From a virus, in IMG/VR virus record IMGVR_UViG_3300028844_005331, positions 1 to 27,737 of that record: 27,737 bases of DNA; one strand, given 5' to 3'. Positions within the stretch are counted from its first letter, which is position 1, and each line of letters begins with the position of its first letter. The translations under genes were made by a program, and so were the position numbers. Below, one piece after another: positions 13,775 to 19,798 of this stretch. The notes under the pieces are model-generated. The model was given only the letters and a program-made list of their open reading frames with translations, ran no database searches and was not told the origin of the DNA.

Positions 13775-14522
13775 TTTTTTTAATATATTGATTTCCAAAG
13801 TGGTCATATAATCCATCAAAGAACTGAAACTTACTAAATGCTTTACCAGTTCCTTTCATTCTATCTTTAAATCGTTGCCACCATGTTACTTTGGTTTTGA
13901 TATGTACATCATATGTAATATATTCTATTTGCCCAACGTGTTTATAATATCCAAAGAATGGAACTCTAGTAACAAGATCATTATTATTAACAAAACGATA
14001 TGCTGTAATATCTTTAAACTGTTCGCCCCATGTTCTATCACCTACTTTTGGTGATCCATATGTATATAATTCTAAATCTGCACCCAATTGGTGAAATCTA
14101 CTAGCACATATAGTTGCCATTGCAGCTCCCAAACTATGTCCAGTAATTACTATTTTTTTAGTAGTCAGTTTTTTACCTAACCACTTAATAATTTCAGGAT
14201 ATAGTTTATCTAGTTCATGCTTAAATCCAGAATGTACTGTACCTGTTGTATCAGCACCTGCTGGCCAAGCCTTAATATCTGCTATTAAGTCGCCTATTTG
14301 AGCGCCTTCAGTACCTCTAAAAGCAACGATCACATAGTCATGCATAACAATGCCATACCCTTGTGCGTTTTCTTTTTCAAAGAATTTAACACTTGAATGT
14401 TTTATTTTATTATCTTTTAGGAATTTAACTACTTCTGGTTTTTCTTCGTATACTATCTTTGATACATCTATACATAATTCTGCTAGATGCCAATTTATGT
14501 TATTTTTTGTTTGTGTCAGCAA
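13758..14522 (-). CDS. Class 3 lipase (alpha/beta hydrolase)
   Basis: The 254-residue protein has VAFRGTE (66-72, oxyanion loop), the nucleophile elbow GHSLG (128-132, Ser130), YGSPKVGD, Asp182 in NNNDLVTRVP, and His195 in YKHVG. Together these form the complete Ser-Asp-His triad of class 3 lipases. No signal peptide is seen, so it would act inside the cell, perhaps on membrane lipids at lysis or for lipid recycling. The start is TTG with GGAGAAGG just upstream, and it overlaps the MscS-like gene by 23 bases. Its 3' end overlaps the convergent pseudo-ligase gene by 17 bases. Confidence 0.9.
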   Translation of the reverse strand: MLTQTKNNINWHLAELCIDVSKIVYEEKPEVVKFLKDNKIKHSSVKFFEKENAQGYGIVMHDYVIVAFRGTEGAQIGDLIADIKAWPAGADTTGTVHSGFKHELDKLYPEIIKWLGKKLTTKKIVITGHSLGAAMATICASRFHQLGADLELYTYGSPKVGDRTWGEQFKDITAYRFVNNNDLVTRVPFFGYYKHVGQIEYITYDVHIKTKVTWWQRFKDRMKGTGKAFSKFQFFDGLYDHFGNQYIKKIKTRK

Positions 14523-14820
14523 TTACCTTCTCCAGTCTATGTGTGGGTATGCGTGTATTGTAGATATATCTCCATACTTTGCCTCGACCATTGTCAATTT
14601 CAAATATAGTTTCTCGCATGCCTATGCTAATAATTGTAGCCATTTCTCCGTCCAAATATACTACATCACCTGGCTCAAAACCCGGTTTCATCTTCCAACG
14701 TATACTTGCTACAAAGTCACCCACAGCTTCTTTAAACCATAGGACTATTATCGCAGTGATTCCCAGCCCTATTAATGGTTCTAAGAACATTGATATTTTC
14801 ATTGCTTCTGATTCTAACAT
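14500..14820 (-). CDS. Mini MscS-like membrane protein, 106 aa
   Basis: One hydrophobic segment (about 11-29) precedes FEPGDVVYLDGEMATIISIGMRETIFEIDNGRG. This resembles the beta domain of MscS channels, which has the pattern FxxGDxVxxxGxxGxVxxIGxRxT. YIYNTRIPTHRL takes the place of the usual IPN block. Bacterial MscS has three membrane helices and a large cytoplasmic domain; this version keeps only one helix and the beta domain. It could form a reduced channel or interfere with the host channel. It is co-transcribed with the lipase, suggesting a joint membrane-directed role. The homology is by motif pattern only. Confidence 0.5.
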   Translation of the reverse strand: MLESEAMKISMFLEPLIGLGITAIIVLWFKEAVGDFVASIRWKMKPGFEPGDVVYLDGEMATIISIGMRETIFEIDNGRGKVWRYIYNTRIPTHRLEKVIADTNKK

Positions 14821-14828
14821 ACTATAAC

Positions 14829-14836
14829 TATTTATT
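14829..14836 (-). promoter_or_regulatory. Candidate late promoter octamer, minus strand
   Basis: On the minus strand this reads AATAAATA, eight bases before the ATG of the MscS-like gene. It would give a leader of about three bases. It lies back to back with the sigma70 promoter at 14855. Confidence 0.4.
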
Positions 14837-14854
14837 TAAAATAGGCAAAAAATG

Positions 14855-14883
14855 TTGACAAATACAATATAATATACTATAAT
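14855..14883 (+). promoter_or_regulatory. sigma70-type promoter before the peroxiredoxin gene
   Basis: TTGACA at 14855-14860 and TATAAT at 14878-14883 are spaced by 17 bases, a consensus match. AGGAG follows at about 14900, ahead of the ATG at 14910. Confidence 0.92.
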
Positions 14884-14909
14884 TACACTATTAAATAAAA
14901 GGAGTCTTT

Positions 14910-15446
14910 ATGACTAAAGAGAACAATAATGTACCAAGCGTTACATTTAAAGTACGAGTACCGGATGCATCAAACAGTGAAACAAATTCCTGTGAGATTG
15001 TACCATCAAAATGGGCAGATTTAACTACAGATGAAATCTTTAAAGATAAGTTAATTGTAGTTTTTAGCCTACCTGGTGCATTTACACCAACATGCAGTAC
15101 ATTTCAGTTACCAGGGTTTGAACAAAAAGCACAAGATTTTTATGATCTTGGAGTAAGCGAGATTTATTGTGTAAGCGTTAATGATTCATTTGTTATGAAT
15201 GCATGGCGTGATGCAAATAATCTTAAGAATGTTAAAGTATTACCAGATGGTAATGGAACATTTACAGAAGGTATGGGTCAATTAATTGACATGAGTGTCG
15301 TAGGATTCAATAAGCGTAGCAGACGCTATGCAATGATTGTTGAGAACGGTGTAGTTCTTAAAATGTTTATTGAACCTGATAGTTCAGCAGAAGATCCAGA
15401 TCCATATGGTGAAACAACACCAGAAAATGTTTTTGCATCATTATAG
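14910..15446 (+). CDS. Peroxiredoxin, Prx5/redoxin type
   Basis: The 178-residue protein carries VVFSLPGAFTPTCSTFQLPGF, the Prx5-type active site with the peroxidatic Cys in the PxxxTxxC frame. It also has SVNDSFVMNAW, GQLIDMS and SRRYAMIVENGVV, all typical of this group. It reduces hydrogen peroxide and organic hydroperoxides using thiols such as glutathione or thioredoxin. Its own consensus sigma70 promoter and a good ribosome binding site suggest strong early expression. In this phage it may protect iron-sulfur and radical SAM proteins against oxidation, which is an inference from co-occurrence. Confidence 0.92.
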   Translation: MTKENNNVPSVTFKVRVPDASNSETNSCEIVPSKWADLTTDEIFKDKLIVVFSLPGAFTPTCSTFQLPGFEQKAQDFYDLGVSEIYCVSVNDSFVMNAWRDANNLKNVKVLPDGNGTFTEGMGQLIDMSVVGFNKRSRRYAMIVENGVVLKMFIEPDSSAEDPDPYGETTPENVFASL

Positions 15447-15455
15447 GAGTGAGTA

Positions 15456-15947
15456 TTGAAAATATTTAAATCATCAATTGATAACTTCTTTAGGTGGGTT
15501 AACTCTAGCGAATTAGTAGAATTAACTGACATTGATGTAAGTGAAGATCCAGTAAGACCTGACTTGGACTTAGAATTTAGAACAAGTTATGGTAGAAAAA
15601 TTTATGGATTAAAATACAAAGATAATATAGAAGGTATTATCTGTGTAGCGTTTTGTAATGATTTACCACAAAGTGAAAGAGAGCTTGGGTTAATTAGTCA
15701 AAATGCACATTTACTTGATAACGCCAATATTGCAGTTGCATACACAGTATGGTCACGCAAACGAGGTGCAGGTAAAGAAATAGTAGCAAAACTAAAGCAA
15801 CATATAATAGAAAAAACAGATATTGAACGAGTAGTTACATTATCGCCATTAACACCAATGGCAGCACATTTTCATATAAGTAACGGTGCTAAGTTAGTAC
15901 AGTATAATGCAACTACTCAGAATTTTGAGTATAAGTTAGATAAATAG
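15456..15947 (+). CDS. GNAT-fold acetyltransferase-like protein, 163 aa
   Basis: The C-terminal half reads AVAYTVWSRKRGAGKEIVAKL, matching the acetyl-CoA-binding motif A of GNAT proteins (R/Q-x-x-G-x-G/A). It is followed by a beta strand and HFHISNGAKLVQY, the usual 'FYxxxGF' position. The first 60 residues are not recognisable. The start is TTG at 15456 with AGGAG eight bases upstream; no ATG is available nearby. It directly precedes iscU. The acceptor substrate is unknown. Confidence 0.6.
   Translation: MKIFKSSIDNFFRWVNSSELVELTDIDVSEDPVRPDLDLEFRTSYGRKIYGLKYKDNIEGIICVAFCNDLPQSERELGLISQNAHLLDNANIAVAYTVWSRKRGAGKEIVAKLKQHIIEKTDIERVVTLSPLTPMAAHFHISNGAKLVQYNATTQNFEYKLDK
15939..15946 (+). promoter_or_regulatory. 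T4-type late promoter octamer before iscU
   Basis: GATAAATA overlaps the 3' end of the upstream gene. Predicted +1 near 15952 leaves a 17-base leader that still contains AGGAAG ahead of the ATG at 15969. Confidence 0.5.
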
Positions 15948-15968
15948 TATTTCATATAGGAAGAAATT

Positions 15969-16379
15969 ATGGCATATAGCGAAAAAGTGCTAGACCATTA
16001 CAATAATCCAAGAAATGTAGGTAAGTTTGACCCCAAGGAAGAGAATATCGGAACTGGAATGGTAGGCGCACCTGCATGTGGTGATGTAATGCGTTTGCAA
16101 ATTAAAGTAACAGAAGATGGCATTATTGAAGATGCAAAATTTAAAACATACGGTTGTGGAAGTGCAATTGCTAGTTCAAGTATGGTAACAACCATGCTTA
16201 AAGGTATGACGCTAGACGAAGCACAGGAAATTAAAAACACAACAATTGTTGAAGAATTAGCATTACCACCAGTAAAAATCCACTGTAGCGTATTGGCAGA
16301 AGATGCCATAAAAGCCGCAGTTAGAGATTACGGCGATAAAAAACAAAAAATAAACGCAAAACCGGTTGACATAACTTAG
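15969..16379 (+). CDS. iscU: Iron-sulfur cluster scaffold IscU
   Basis: This is full-size IscU (136 residues against about 128 usual). It has Cys37 and Asp39 in GAPACGDVM, Cys63 in TYGCGSAIASSS, Cys106 in KIHCSVLAEDAI, and the chaperone-recognition motif LPPVK at 99-103. All cluster ligands are therefore intact. IscU assembles [2Fe-2S] clusters from sulfur delivered by a desulfurase and iron, and hands them on with HscA/HscB help. The phage also carries SufE (9755), a member of the parallel SUF route, which is an odd pairing. The J-domain protein at 26255 is not HscB-like by sequence. The radical SAM protein at 20799 is a natural client. Confidence 0.96.
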   Translation: MAYSEKVLDHYNNPRNVGKFDPKEENIGTGMVGAPACGDVMRLQIKVTEDGIIEDAKFKTYGCGSAIASSSMVTTMLKGMTLDEAQEIKNTTIVEELALPPVKIHCSVLAEDAIKAAVRDYGDKKQKINAKPVDIT

Positions 16380-16398
16380 TTTTGTGTTATCATAAATA
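16366..16398 (+). promoter_or_regulatory. Overlapping sigma70-like and late promoters for the tmRNA
   Basis: TTGACA (16366-16371) and TATCAT (16388-16393) with 16 bases between form a good sigma70 promoter. The last part overlaps the late octamer CATAAATA (16391-16398), with predicted late +1 at 16404. The tmRNA could thus be made both early and late. Confidence 0.6.
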
Positions 16399-16403
16399 AC
16401 ATA

Positions 16404-16702
16404 TAACGTTGAAACTTGACTCAACGCATTTCAGGACCTCGGGGCAGTACCGAGCAGCTCCACCATAAACACATTTAGATGAGATATTGAATCACTGCAT
16501 GGGTGTGTTTATGATGGGGCTGAACTAGGATCGACTGGGTGTTAATAGGTAAGCGGAGTTATCGGGATCTAAGCACCGTTATCGCGAAGAAAATTTATAA
16601 TTGCAAATGACAATTATTCGCCAGAAATGGCATTAGCGGCTTAGTTTAACTAAGCACGTAGGGGTTTTAGTAAGTTGGACCTGGCAACAGAATCAACTTA
16701 CG
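16404..16702 (+). ncRNA. ssrA: Circularly permuted (two-piece) tmRNA
   Basis: The halves are in reversed order. The acceptor piece comes first and ends CAGCTCCACCA at 16465. The coding piece starts GGGGCTG at 16516 and pairs with it to form the seven-pair acceptor stem with one G-U, as in normal tmRNA. The T-arm is CTCGG/CCGAG with an atypical loop GGCAGTA. The spacer folds through CATAAACACA (16464-16473) and TGTGTTTATG (16504-16513). The reading frame from GCA at 16603 encodes the tag ANDNYSPEMALAA and stops at TAG 16642-16644, inside the hairpin GCTTAG/CTAAGC. An eight-pair stem (16670-16701) closes the coding piece. Permuted tmRNAs are the rule in alphaproteobacteria. The ends at 16404 and 16702 are estimates. 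Confidence 0.95.
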
Positions 16703-16709
16703 CTATAAT
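16681..16709 (+). promoter_or_regulatory. Probable sigma70-type promoter of the outer-membrane-protein gene
   Basis: CTGGCA (16681-16686) and TATAAT (16704-16709) lie 17 bases apart, overlapping the 3' end of the tmRNA. The -35 matches four of six positions, the -10 is perfect. Confidence 0.55.
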
Positions 16710-16752
16710 ACAATGAGTATTGTAGTATATAGTAAATAATCAAGGAATAATT

Positions 16753-17337
16753 ATGAAAAAGACTATAATTGCAGCGGCTTTACTTGTCGCTTTAACTGGT
16801 ACGGCACAAGCCGATAACTATGACAATACATCTATCTCAATGGCAGCCGAATCGGCAACTATGGGTATTTCTTTGTCAACTAACGATACATCAAGATCAA
16901 TTGATGTTTATACAATGGGCAGAGCTTTAGACTTTGGAGCAGGAGTAAGTGATAACGGAACTAACCGTGATTATAGCCTTTCTGCTGGAAGAACTATGGA
17001 TATCGTAAACGTAGGTCCAGTAGGAACATACGTTGATGGCGAAGTTGAATACAATTGGGGAGATACGTTTACTAAATCAGAAATGCACTTTACTCCAACA
17101 TTAGGTGGTAAAATGGACCTAGGTATCATTAGCCCATATGCTGAAGTAAATTACTTATTAAAGTCAGTTGAAGGTGACTTCACAAGCATTGATAAAGTAA
17201 CACCAACAATGACTTTTGGTACAAAAGTTGAGTTGACTACTTCTACTTCACTAAACGCTAAATTAACTAATTCACTTAACAGTGATTGGGAATCTACGGA
17301 TAAAGAAGTTAGTGTAGGACTTACAGTTAAGTTTTAA
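16753..17337 (+). CDS. Secreted outer-membrane beta-barrel-like protein, 194 aa
   Basis: A clear signal peptide (KKTIIAAALLVALTGTAQA, cleavage after residue 20-21) is followed by alternating polar/hydrophobic strands with many Gly, Thr and Ser and no cysteine. The protein ends VGLTVKF; a C-terminal Phe with alternating hydrophobics is the signal for outer-membrane barrel insertion. About eight strands would fit its length. It has its own probable promoter, an AGGA site and a strong terminator. A phage-encoded barrel might mask or replace the receptor, change permeability, or be exposed to block superinfection. The exact family is not recognised. Confidence 0.75.
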   Translation: MKKTIIAAALLVALTGTAQADNYDNTSISMAAESATMGISLSTNDTSRSIDVYTMGRALDFGAGVSDNGTNRDYSLSAGRTMDIVNVGPVGTYVDGEVEYNWGDTFTKSEMHFTPTLGGKMDLGIISPYAEVNYLLKSVEGDFTSIDKVTPTMTFGTKVELTTSTSLNAKLTNSLNSDWESTDKEVSVGLTVKF

Positions 17338-17353
17338 ATTTAACAAAAGTAAG

Positions 17354-17385
17354 TTAAAAAGGTCGCTTTATGCGGCCTTTTTTTA
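17354..17385 (+). terminator. Rho-independent terminator
   Basis: AAAGGTCGC and GCGGCCTTT pair with one G-U around TTTAT, followed by a run of T. It ends the outer-membrane-protein transcript. Confidence 0.9.
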
Positions 17386-17388
17386 TGG

Positions 17389-17417
17389 TTGACTAATAGG
17401 GTTAAATGTTATATATT
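17389..17417 (+). promoter_or_regulatory. sigma70-type promoter of tRNA-Arg
   Basis: TTGACT (17389-17394), a 17-base spacer and TATATT (17412-17417) lie immediately before the tRNA at 17425. Confidence 0.8.
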
Positions 17418-17424
17418 AATGAAT

Positions 17425-17501
17425 GGACCCGTAGCTCAGTTGGATAGAGCGTTGGTTTGCGGAACCAAAGGCCAGAGGTTCGAATCCTCTCGGGTCCGCC
17501 A
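17425..17501 (+). tRNA. tRNA-Arg (anticodon GCG)
   Basis: A complete 77-base cloverleaf: acceptor GGACCCG/CGGGTCC, D stem GCTC/GAGC, anticodon stem TTGGT/ACCAA with loop TTGCGGA, T arm AGAGG-TTCGAAT-CCTCT, discriminator G and encoded CCA. Anticodon GCG reads CGC and CGU. Most bacteria use ACG modified to inosine for these codons, so GCG is unusual. It stands alone, about 900 bases before the other four tRNAs. Confidence 0.93.
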
Positions 17502-17519
17502 AAAAAATTAAATTAGGTA

Positions 17520-17548
17520 TTGACTTAATTATCCGTTTATCGTATAAT
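17520..17548 (+). promoter_or_regulatory. sigma70-type promoter with no gene directly behind it
   Basis: TTGACT (17520-17525), 17 bases, TATAAT (17543-17548). The next 93 bases hold no ORF before a second promoter at 17642. It may act in tandem or make a short RNA. Confidence 0.75.
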
Positions 17549-17641
17549 GTATATATTGTTGTTGGAAATAATTGATTTCATAAACATAGTATATTACTAA
17601 TTTAGTATAAGACTAAACAGTATATATAAGATAAAAAATAG

Positions 17642-17671
17642 TTGACAGTGATGTGACTATTGTGTTATACT
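17642..17671 (+). promoter_or_regulatory. sigma70-type promoter
   Basis: TTGACA (17642-17647) and TATACT (17666-17671) with 18 bases between. AAGGAAGAG follows ahead of the ATG at 17700. Confidence 0.85.
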
Positions 17672-17699
17672 AATAACACTAAAACAAGGAAGAGCGGAT

Positions 17700-17933
17700 A
17701 TGATTAGTAGTAGACAAATTGTGGAAATCATCAAAGATGAAATGAACAAAGAAGAGAACAGCCAAGAAATCCGTATGGCACTTAAAAAAGTTAAGGAACG
17801 TATAGAGATTTTGGAAGAAATTGATTATGTGAATACAGTTAAACAACCTTATTTGGAAGAACCAACTGGTAAACAAAGCAAAGAAAAGCAAACAGCAGCA
17901 CAAGCCTTTGAAGAATTATTTGGTTTAAAATAA
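17700..17933 (+). CDS. Hypothetical charged helical protein, 77 aa
   Basis: Not recognised. It is almost entirely helical and highly charged (IKDEMNKEENSQEIRM, LKKVKERIEILEEID), consistent with a short coiled coil. The tail is Gln/Lys/Ala-rich and ends AFEELFGLK. A tandem promoter pair and good ribosome binding site suggest early expression. Its stop overlaps the next start (TAATG). Confidence 0.65.
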   Translation: MISSRQIVEIIKDEMNKEENSQEIRMALKKVKERIEILEEIDYVNTVKQPYLEEPTGKQSKEKQTAAQAFEELFGLK

Positions 17934-18103
17934 TGGTAGAGTTTAGCGAAATAACTAATAAAATAGAAGTTTCAAAAGAATTAATAGAGGTGTTCAAAAG
18001 CCGTATCAAGCCAAGTGCTACTGGATACCTCTATACAACAATTAGTACGCTCGAACAATATATAGAAGAACTTGAAAAACAACTAGACGTAATAGAGAAG
18101 TAA
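17933..18103 (+). CDS. Hypothetical small helical protein, 56 aa
   Basis: This short frame starts at the TAATG overlap with the previous gene and runs to TAA at 18101-18103, one base before the next ATG. It begins MVEFSEITNKIEVSKELIE and ends LEQYIEELEKQLDVIEK, a likely coiled coil. It resembles its upstream neighbour in composition, so the pair could form a complex. No known family. Confidence 0.6.
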   Translation: MVEFSEITNKIEVSKELIEVFKSRIKPSATGYLYTTISTLEQYIEELEKQLDVIEK

Positions 18104-18104
18104 A

Positions 18105-18410
18105 ATGCGATTCAAAGACGTAAAAATGTTAGACCAAGGTAAGCCTCACGTAAACGGTAAGCAGGCAATTATTGACTTTGGCAAATATAAACTAAGCATA
18201 ATCTGTAATGACATGTCATATGGTGGAAAATCAGGCATGTACGAAGTAGGTGTGTTTAAAGACTGGGGAACAGAAGAAGAAAAACTATGTGAACTCCCAG
18301 GCATCACAACAGAAGGCGACACAGTCGCTGGATATCTAACTGCATCAAATCTAGATGCAATACTCCAAAAAATGTATTTAATTACAGCAAAGGAACCAAT
18401 ACAAATTTAA
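18105..18410 (+). CDS. Hypothetical protein, 101 aa
   Basis: Not recognised. It is a soluble beta-rich protein with KQAIIDFGKYKLSIICND, then SYGGKSGMYEVGVFKDW, and a C-terminal helix ASNLDAILQKMYLI. The layout is reminiscent of small conserved proteins in T4-like cyanophages and pelagiphages, but I cannot name one. It is the last protein gene before the tRNA cluster, which begins ten bases after its stop. Confidence 0.7.
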   Translation: MRFKDVKMLDQGKPHVNGKQAIIDFGKYKLSIICNDMSYGGKSGMYEVGVFKDWGTEEEKLCELPGITTEGDTVAGYLTASNLDAILQKMYLITAKEPIQI

Positions 18411-18419
18411 ACAGTTTTG

Positions 18420-18496
18420 GTCTCCTTAGCTCAGCTGGATAGAGCAACGGCCTTCTAAGCCGTAGGTCACAGGTTCGAATCCTGTAGGGGACGCCA
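18420..18496 (+). tRNA. tRNA-Arg (anticodon UCU)
   Basis: A complete cloverleaf with encoded CCA: acceptor GTCTCCT/AGGGGAC, anticodon stem ACGGC/GCCGT and loop CTTCTAA, giving UCU. It reads AGA and AGG, the dominant arginine codons in this AT-rich window. Confidence 0.96.
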
Positions 18497-18500
18497 ATTT

Positions 18501-18584
18501 GCTCGCATGGTGGAATAGGTAGACACAACAGACTTAAAATCTGTCGCTTATGGCGTCCCGGTTCGACTCCGGGTGTGAGCACCA
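18501..18584 (+). tRNA. tRNA-Leu (anticodon UAA)
   Basis: An 84-base class II tRNA with encoded CCA, anticodon stem ACAGA/TCTGT and loop CTTAAAA, giving UAA, plus a normal Leu-type variable arm. It reads TTA and TTG; TTA is very common here. Confidence 0.96.
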
Positions 18585-18588
18585 AAAT

Positions 18589-18663
18589 ATGGGTGTGGTG
18601 TTAATGGTAGCACGTTGGATTCCAAATCCAAAAGTCAGGGTTCAAATCCTTGCACCTATGCCA
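18589..18663 (+). tRNA. tRNA-Trp (anticodon CCA)
   Basis: A 75-base cloverleaf: acceptor ATGGGTG/CACCTAT with a G-U pair, anticodon stem TTGGA/TCCAA, loop TTCCAAA giving CCA, discriminator G and encoded CCA end. Confidence 0.92.
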
Positions 18664-18667
18664 ATTC

Positions 18668-18761
18668 AGTCCTATAGTTTAACGGTAAAACACCCGACTT
18701 ATATTCGGCACAGTCTCCAGATTAGAGAGCGATACAGGTTCGAATCCTGTTAGGACTACCA
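18668..18761 (+). tRNA. tRNA-like, anticodon UAU (Ile?) with an unusually long variable region
   Basis: Acceptor AGTCCTA/TAGGACT, discriminator A, encoded CCA, D stem GTTT/AAAC and T arm ACAGG-TTCGAAT-CCTGT are all good. The anticodon arm is CCGA/TCGG with loop CTTATAT, giving UAU for AUA. Position 27-43 is a C-C mismatch. Between anticodon arm and T arm there are about 25 bases holding a stem TCTC/GAGA. Isoleucine tRNAs are class I and lack such an arm. It may be a derived class II tRNA. Confidence 0.7.
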
Positions 18762-18787
18762 AAATAACAAAGAAAGAAGGAAGTAAG

Positions 18788-18973
18788 ATGAGTAATTTTA
18801 ATCAAGACCATTTTTTTACTAAAACTGAAAAAGGTTATTTCTTAGCATGTGGAATAATAATTGCTTTAAGTGTTGCATATGTTACACATCTATATTTTGA
18901 ATATAGAGTTGTAAATGCAACTTGGGAAACAACATTTGTTTCCCCTGCAGAATTTTGGAAGGAAGTAAGATGA
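18788..18973 (+). CDS. Small membrane protein, 61 aa
   Basis: A polar N-terminus is followed by one hydrophobic segment (YFLACGIIIALSVAYVTHLYF, about 18-37) and a short C-terminal domain. GGAAG lies upstream. The stop overlaps the next start as ATGA. Paired with another small membrane protein, it may form a complex, possibly lysis-related since endolysin and holin candidates follow. No family is recognised. Confidence 0.6.
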   Translation: MSNFNQDHFFTKTEKGYFLACGIIIALSVAYVTHLYFEYRVVNATWETTFVSPAEFWKEVR

Positions 18974-19263
18974 GAAAATTTATTTACAACAGTTGGAATG
19001 TAGTAATGGATCACGAGAAGAATCCACTAAGCAACATTCCAGATTTCAGTACACGACATATGATCATGCAGGTACTTGCATGGATGTGGTGTATTGTATT
19101 TGCTATTATTGTAGGTAGCATGTGGGCAGGAGTGTTTAGTATGATACTTCATGTATTAATACTAGGTGCTATTGCTATTACTGTAGCAACATTCGAAACC
19201 GCCAAACGTAAGCCACAATATTTTGGTGGATATGGTCGCGGTAACGGTGGCGAACATGAATGA
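18970..19263 (+). CDS. Small membrane protein, 97 aa
   Basis: It starts at the ATGA overlap; a longer frame from 18922 is unsupported. Two hydrophobic segments, about 34-51 and 54-72, follow a soluble N-terminus (RKFIYNSWNVVMDHEKNP). The tail KPQYFGGYGRGNGGEHE is Gly-rich. It could be a holin or antiholin by topology, but this is a guess. GGAAG in the previous gene serves as ribosome binding site. A late octamer begins at its last codons. Confidence 0.6.
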   Translation: MRKFIYNSWNVVMDHEKNPLSNIPDFSTRHMIMQVLAWMWCIVFAIIVGSMWAGVFSMILHVLILGAIAITVATFETAKRKPQYFGGYGRGNGGEHE

Positions 19264-19269
19264 TAAATA
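19262..19269 (+). promoter_or_regulatory. T4-type late promoter octamer
   Basis: GATAAATA overlaps the previous stop codon. Predicted +1 at 19275 leaves a 39-base leader with GGAGG before the ATG at 19314. Confidence 0.55.
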
Positions 19270-19313
19270 ACTATCAAAAAAGATTACATTAGTAATATCA
19301 ACGATGGAGGGTT

Positions 19314-19454
19314 ATGAAATTATATAAAAATTTTATAGCACACGAATCACAACCAAAGAAAACAAGTATAGGAAACACGCATTCACGAACAAAATTCAGT
19401 TCTATGAACAAAAGTAAAAAACGTTCTTATAAAAAATATAAAGGACAAGGTAAG
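19314..19454 (+). CDS. Small basic protein, 46 aa
   Basis: MKLYKNFIAHES opens a Lys/Arg/Ser-rich sequence ending KKRSYKKYKRTR. GGAGG lies six bases before the ATG, behind a late octamer. High basicity suggests nucleic-acid or virion DNA binding, without further evidence. The next gene starts five bases after the stop. Confidence 0.5.
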
Positions 19455-19459
19455 TAATT

Positions 19460-19660
19460 ATGGGATTTAAACCAGCAACAAAGGTACAAAAGCCATTAAA
19501 CCTTAAACGTTCTTTAGATGGAATTGAGATAAAGCCAACACTATTCATATCAAAAAATGGTAAAAAGAAGATGGCTGGAAGCATAGATGGTGAAATAATT
19601 GTGGATAAAGATGGTAAAGTACTGCCGTTACACCATATAAGGCACAACGGAATACTATAA
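19460..19660 (+). CDS. Hypothetical protein, 66 aa
   Basis: A small, basic, beta-rich protein (LKRSLDGIEIKPTLFISKNG, then GEIIVDKDGKVLPLHHI). AAGGACAAGG upstream can serve as a ribosome binding site. No family recognised. It is probably co-transcribed with the basic protein before it. Confidence 0.55.
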   Translation: MGFKPATKVQKPLNLKRSLDGIEIKPTLFISKNGKKKMAGSIDGEIIVDKDGKVLPLHHIRHNGIL

Positions 19661-19667
19661 TAAATAC

Positions 19668-19696
19668 TTGACACATGCACTATTCCAGTGTAAACT
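19668..19696 (+). promoter_or_regulatory. sigma70-type promoter of the lysis region
   Basis: TTGACA (19668-19673), 17 bases, TAAACT (19691-19696). It precedes a leader with a 13-codon ORF and an inverted repeat, then the small membrane protein and endolysin. Confidence 0.75.
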
Positions 19697-19729
19697 AATA
19701 AATAATATAGTAATATTAATAGGATTCCT

Positions 19730-19771
19730 ATGAATCTGCTATATTACAATGTGAGAAGATTCTCACAATAG
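19730..19771 (+). other. Leader with 13-codon ORF and inverted repeat
   Basis: ATG at 19730 opens MNLLYYNVRRFSQ, ending TAG, with AGGA upstream. Its second half contains the perfect inverted repeat TGTGAGAA-GA-TTCTCACA (19750-19767). Either a leader peptide or, more simply, an operator or hairpin. Confidence 0.35.
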
Positions 19772-19798
19772 ACTATATAATATAAAAAGGAGATCAAT

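Noticed and set aside
18382-18753. Minus- and plus-strand ORFs across the tRNA cluster
   Set aside because: They are read through well-formed tRNA genes and have tRNA-derived, non-protein-like sequence.
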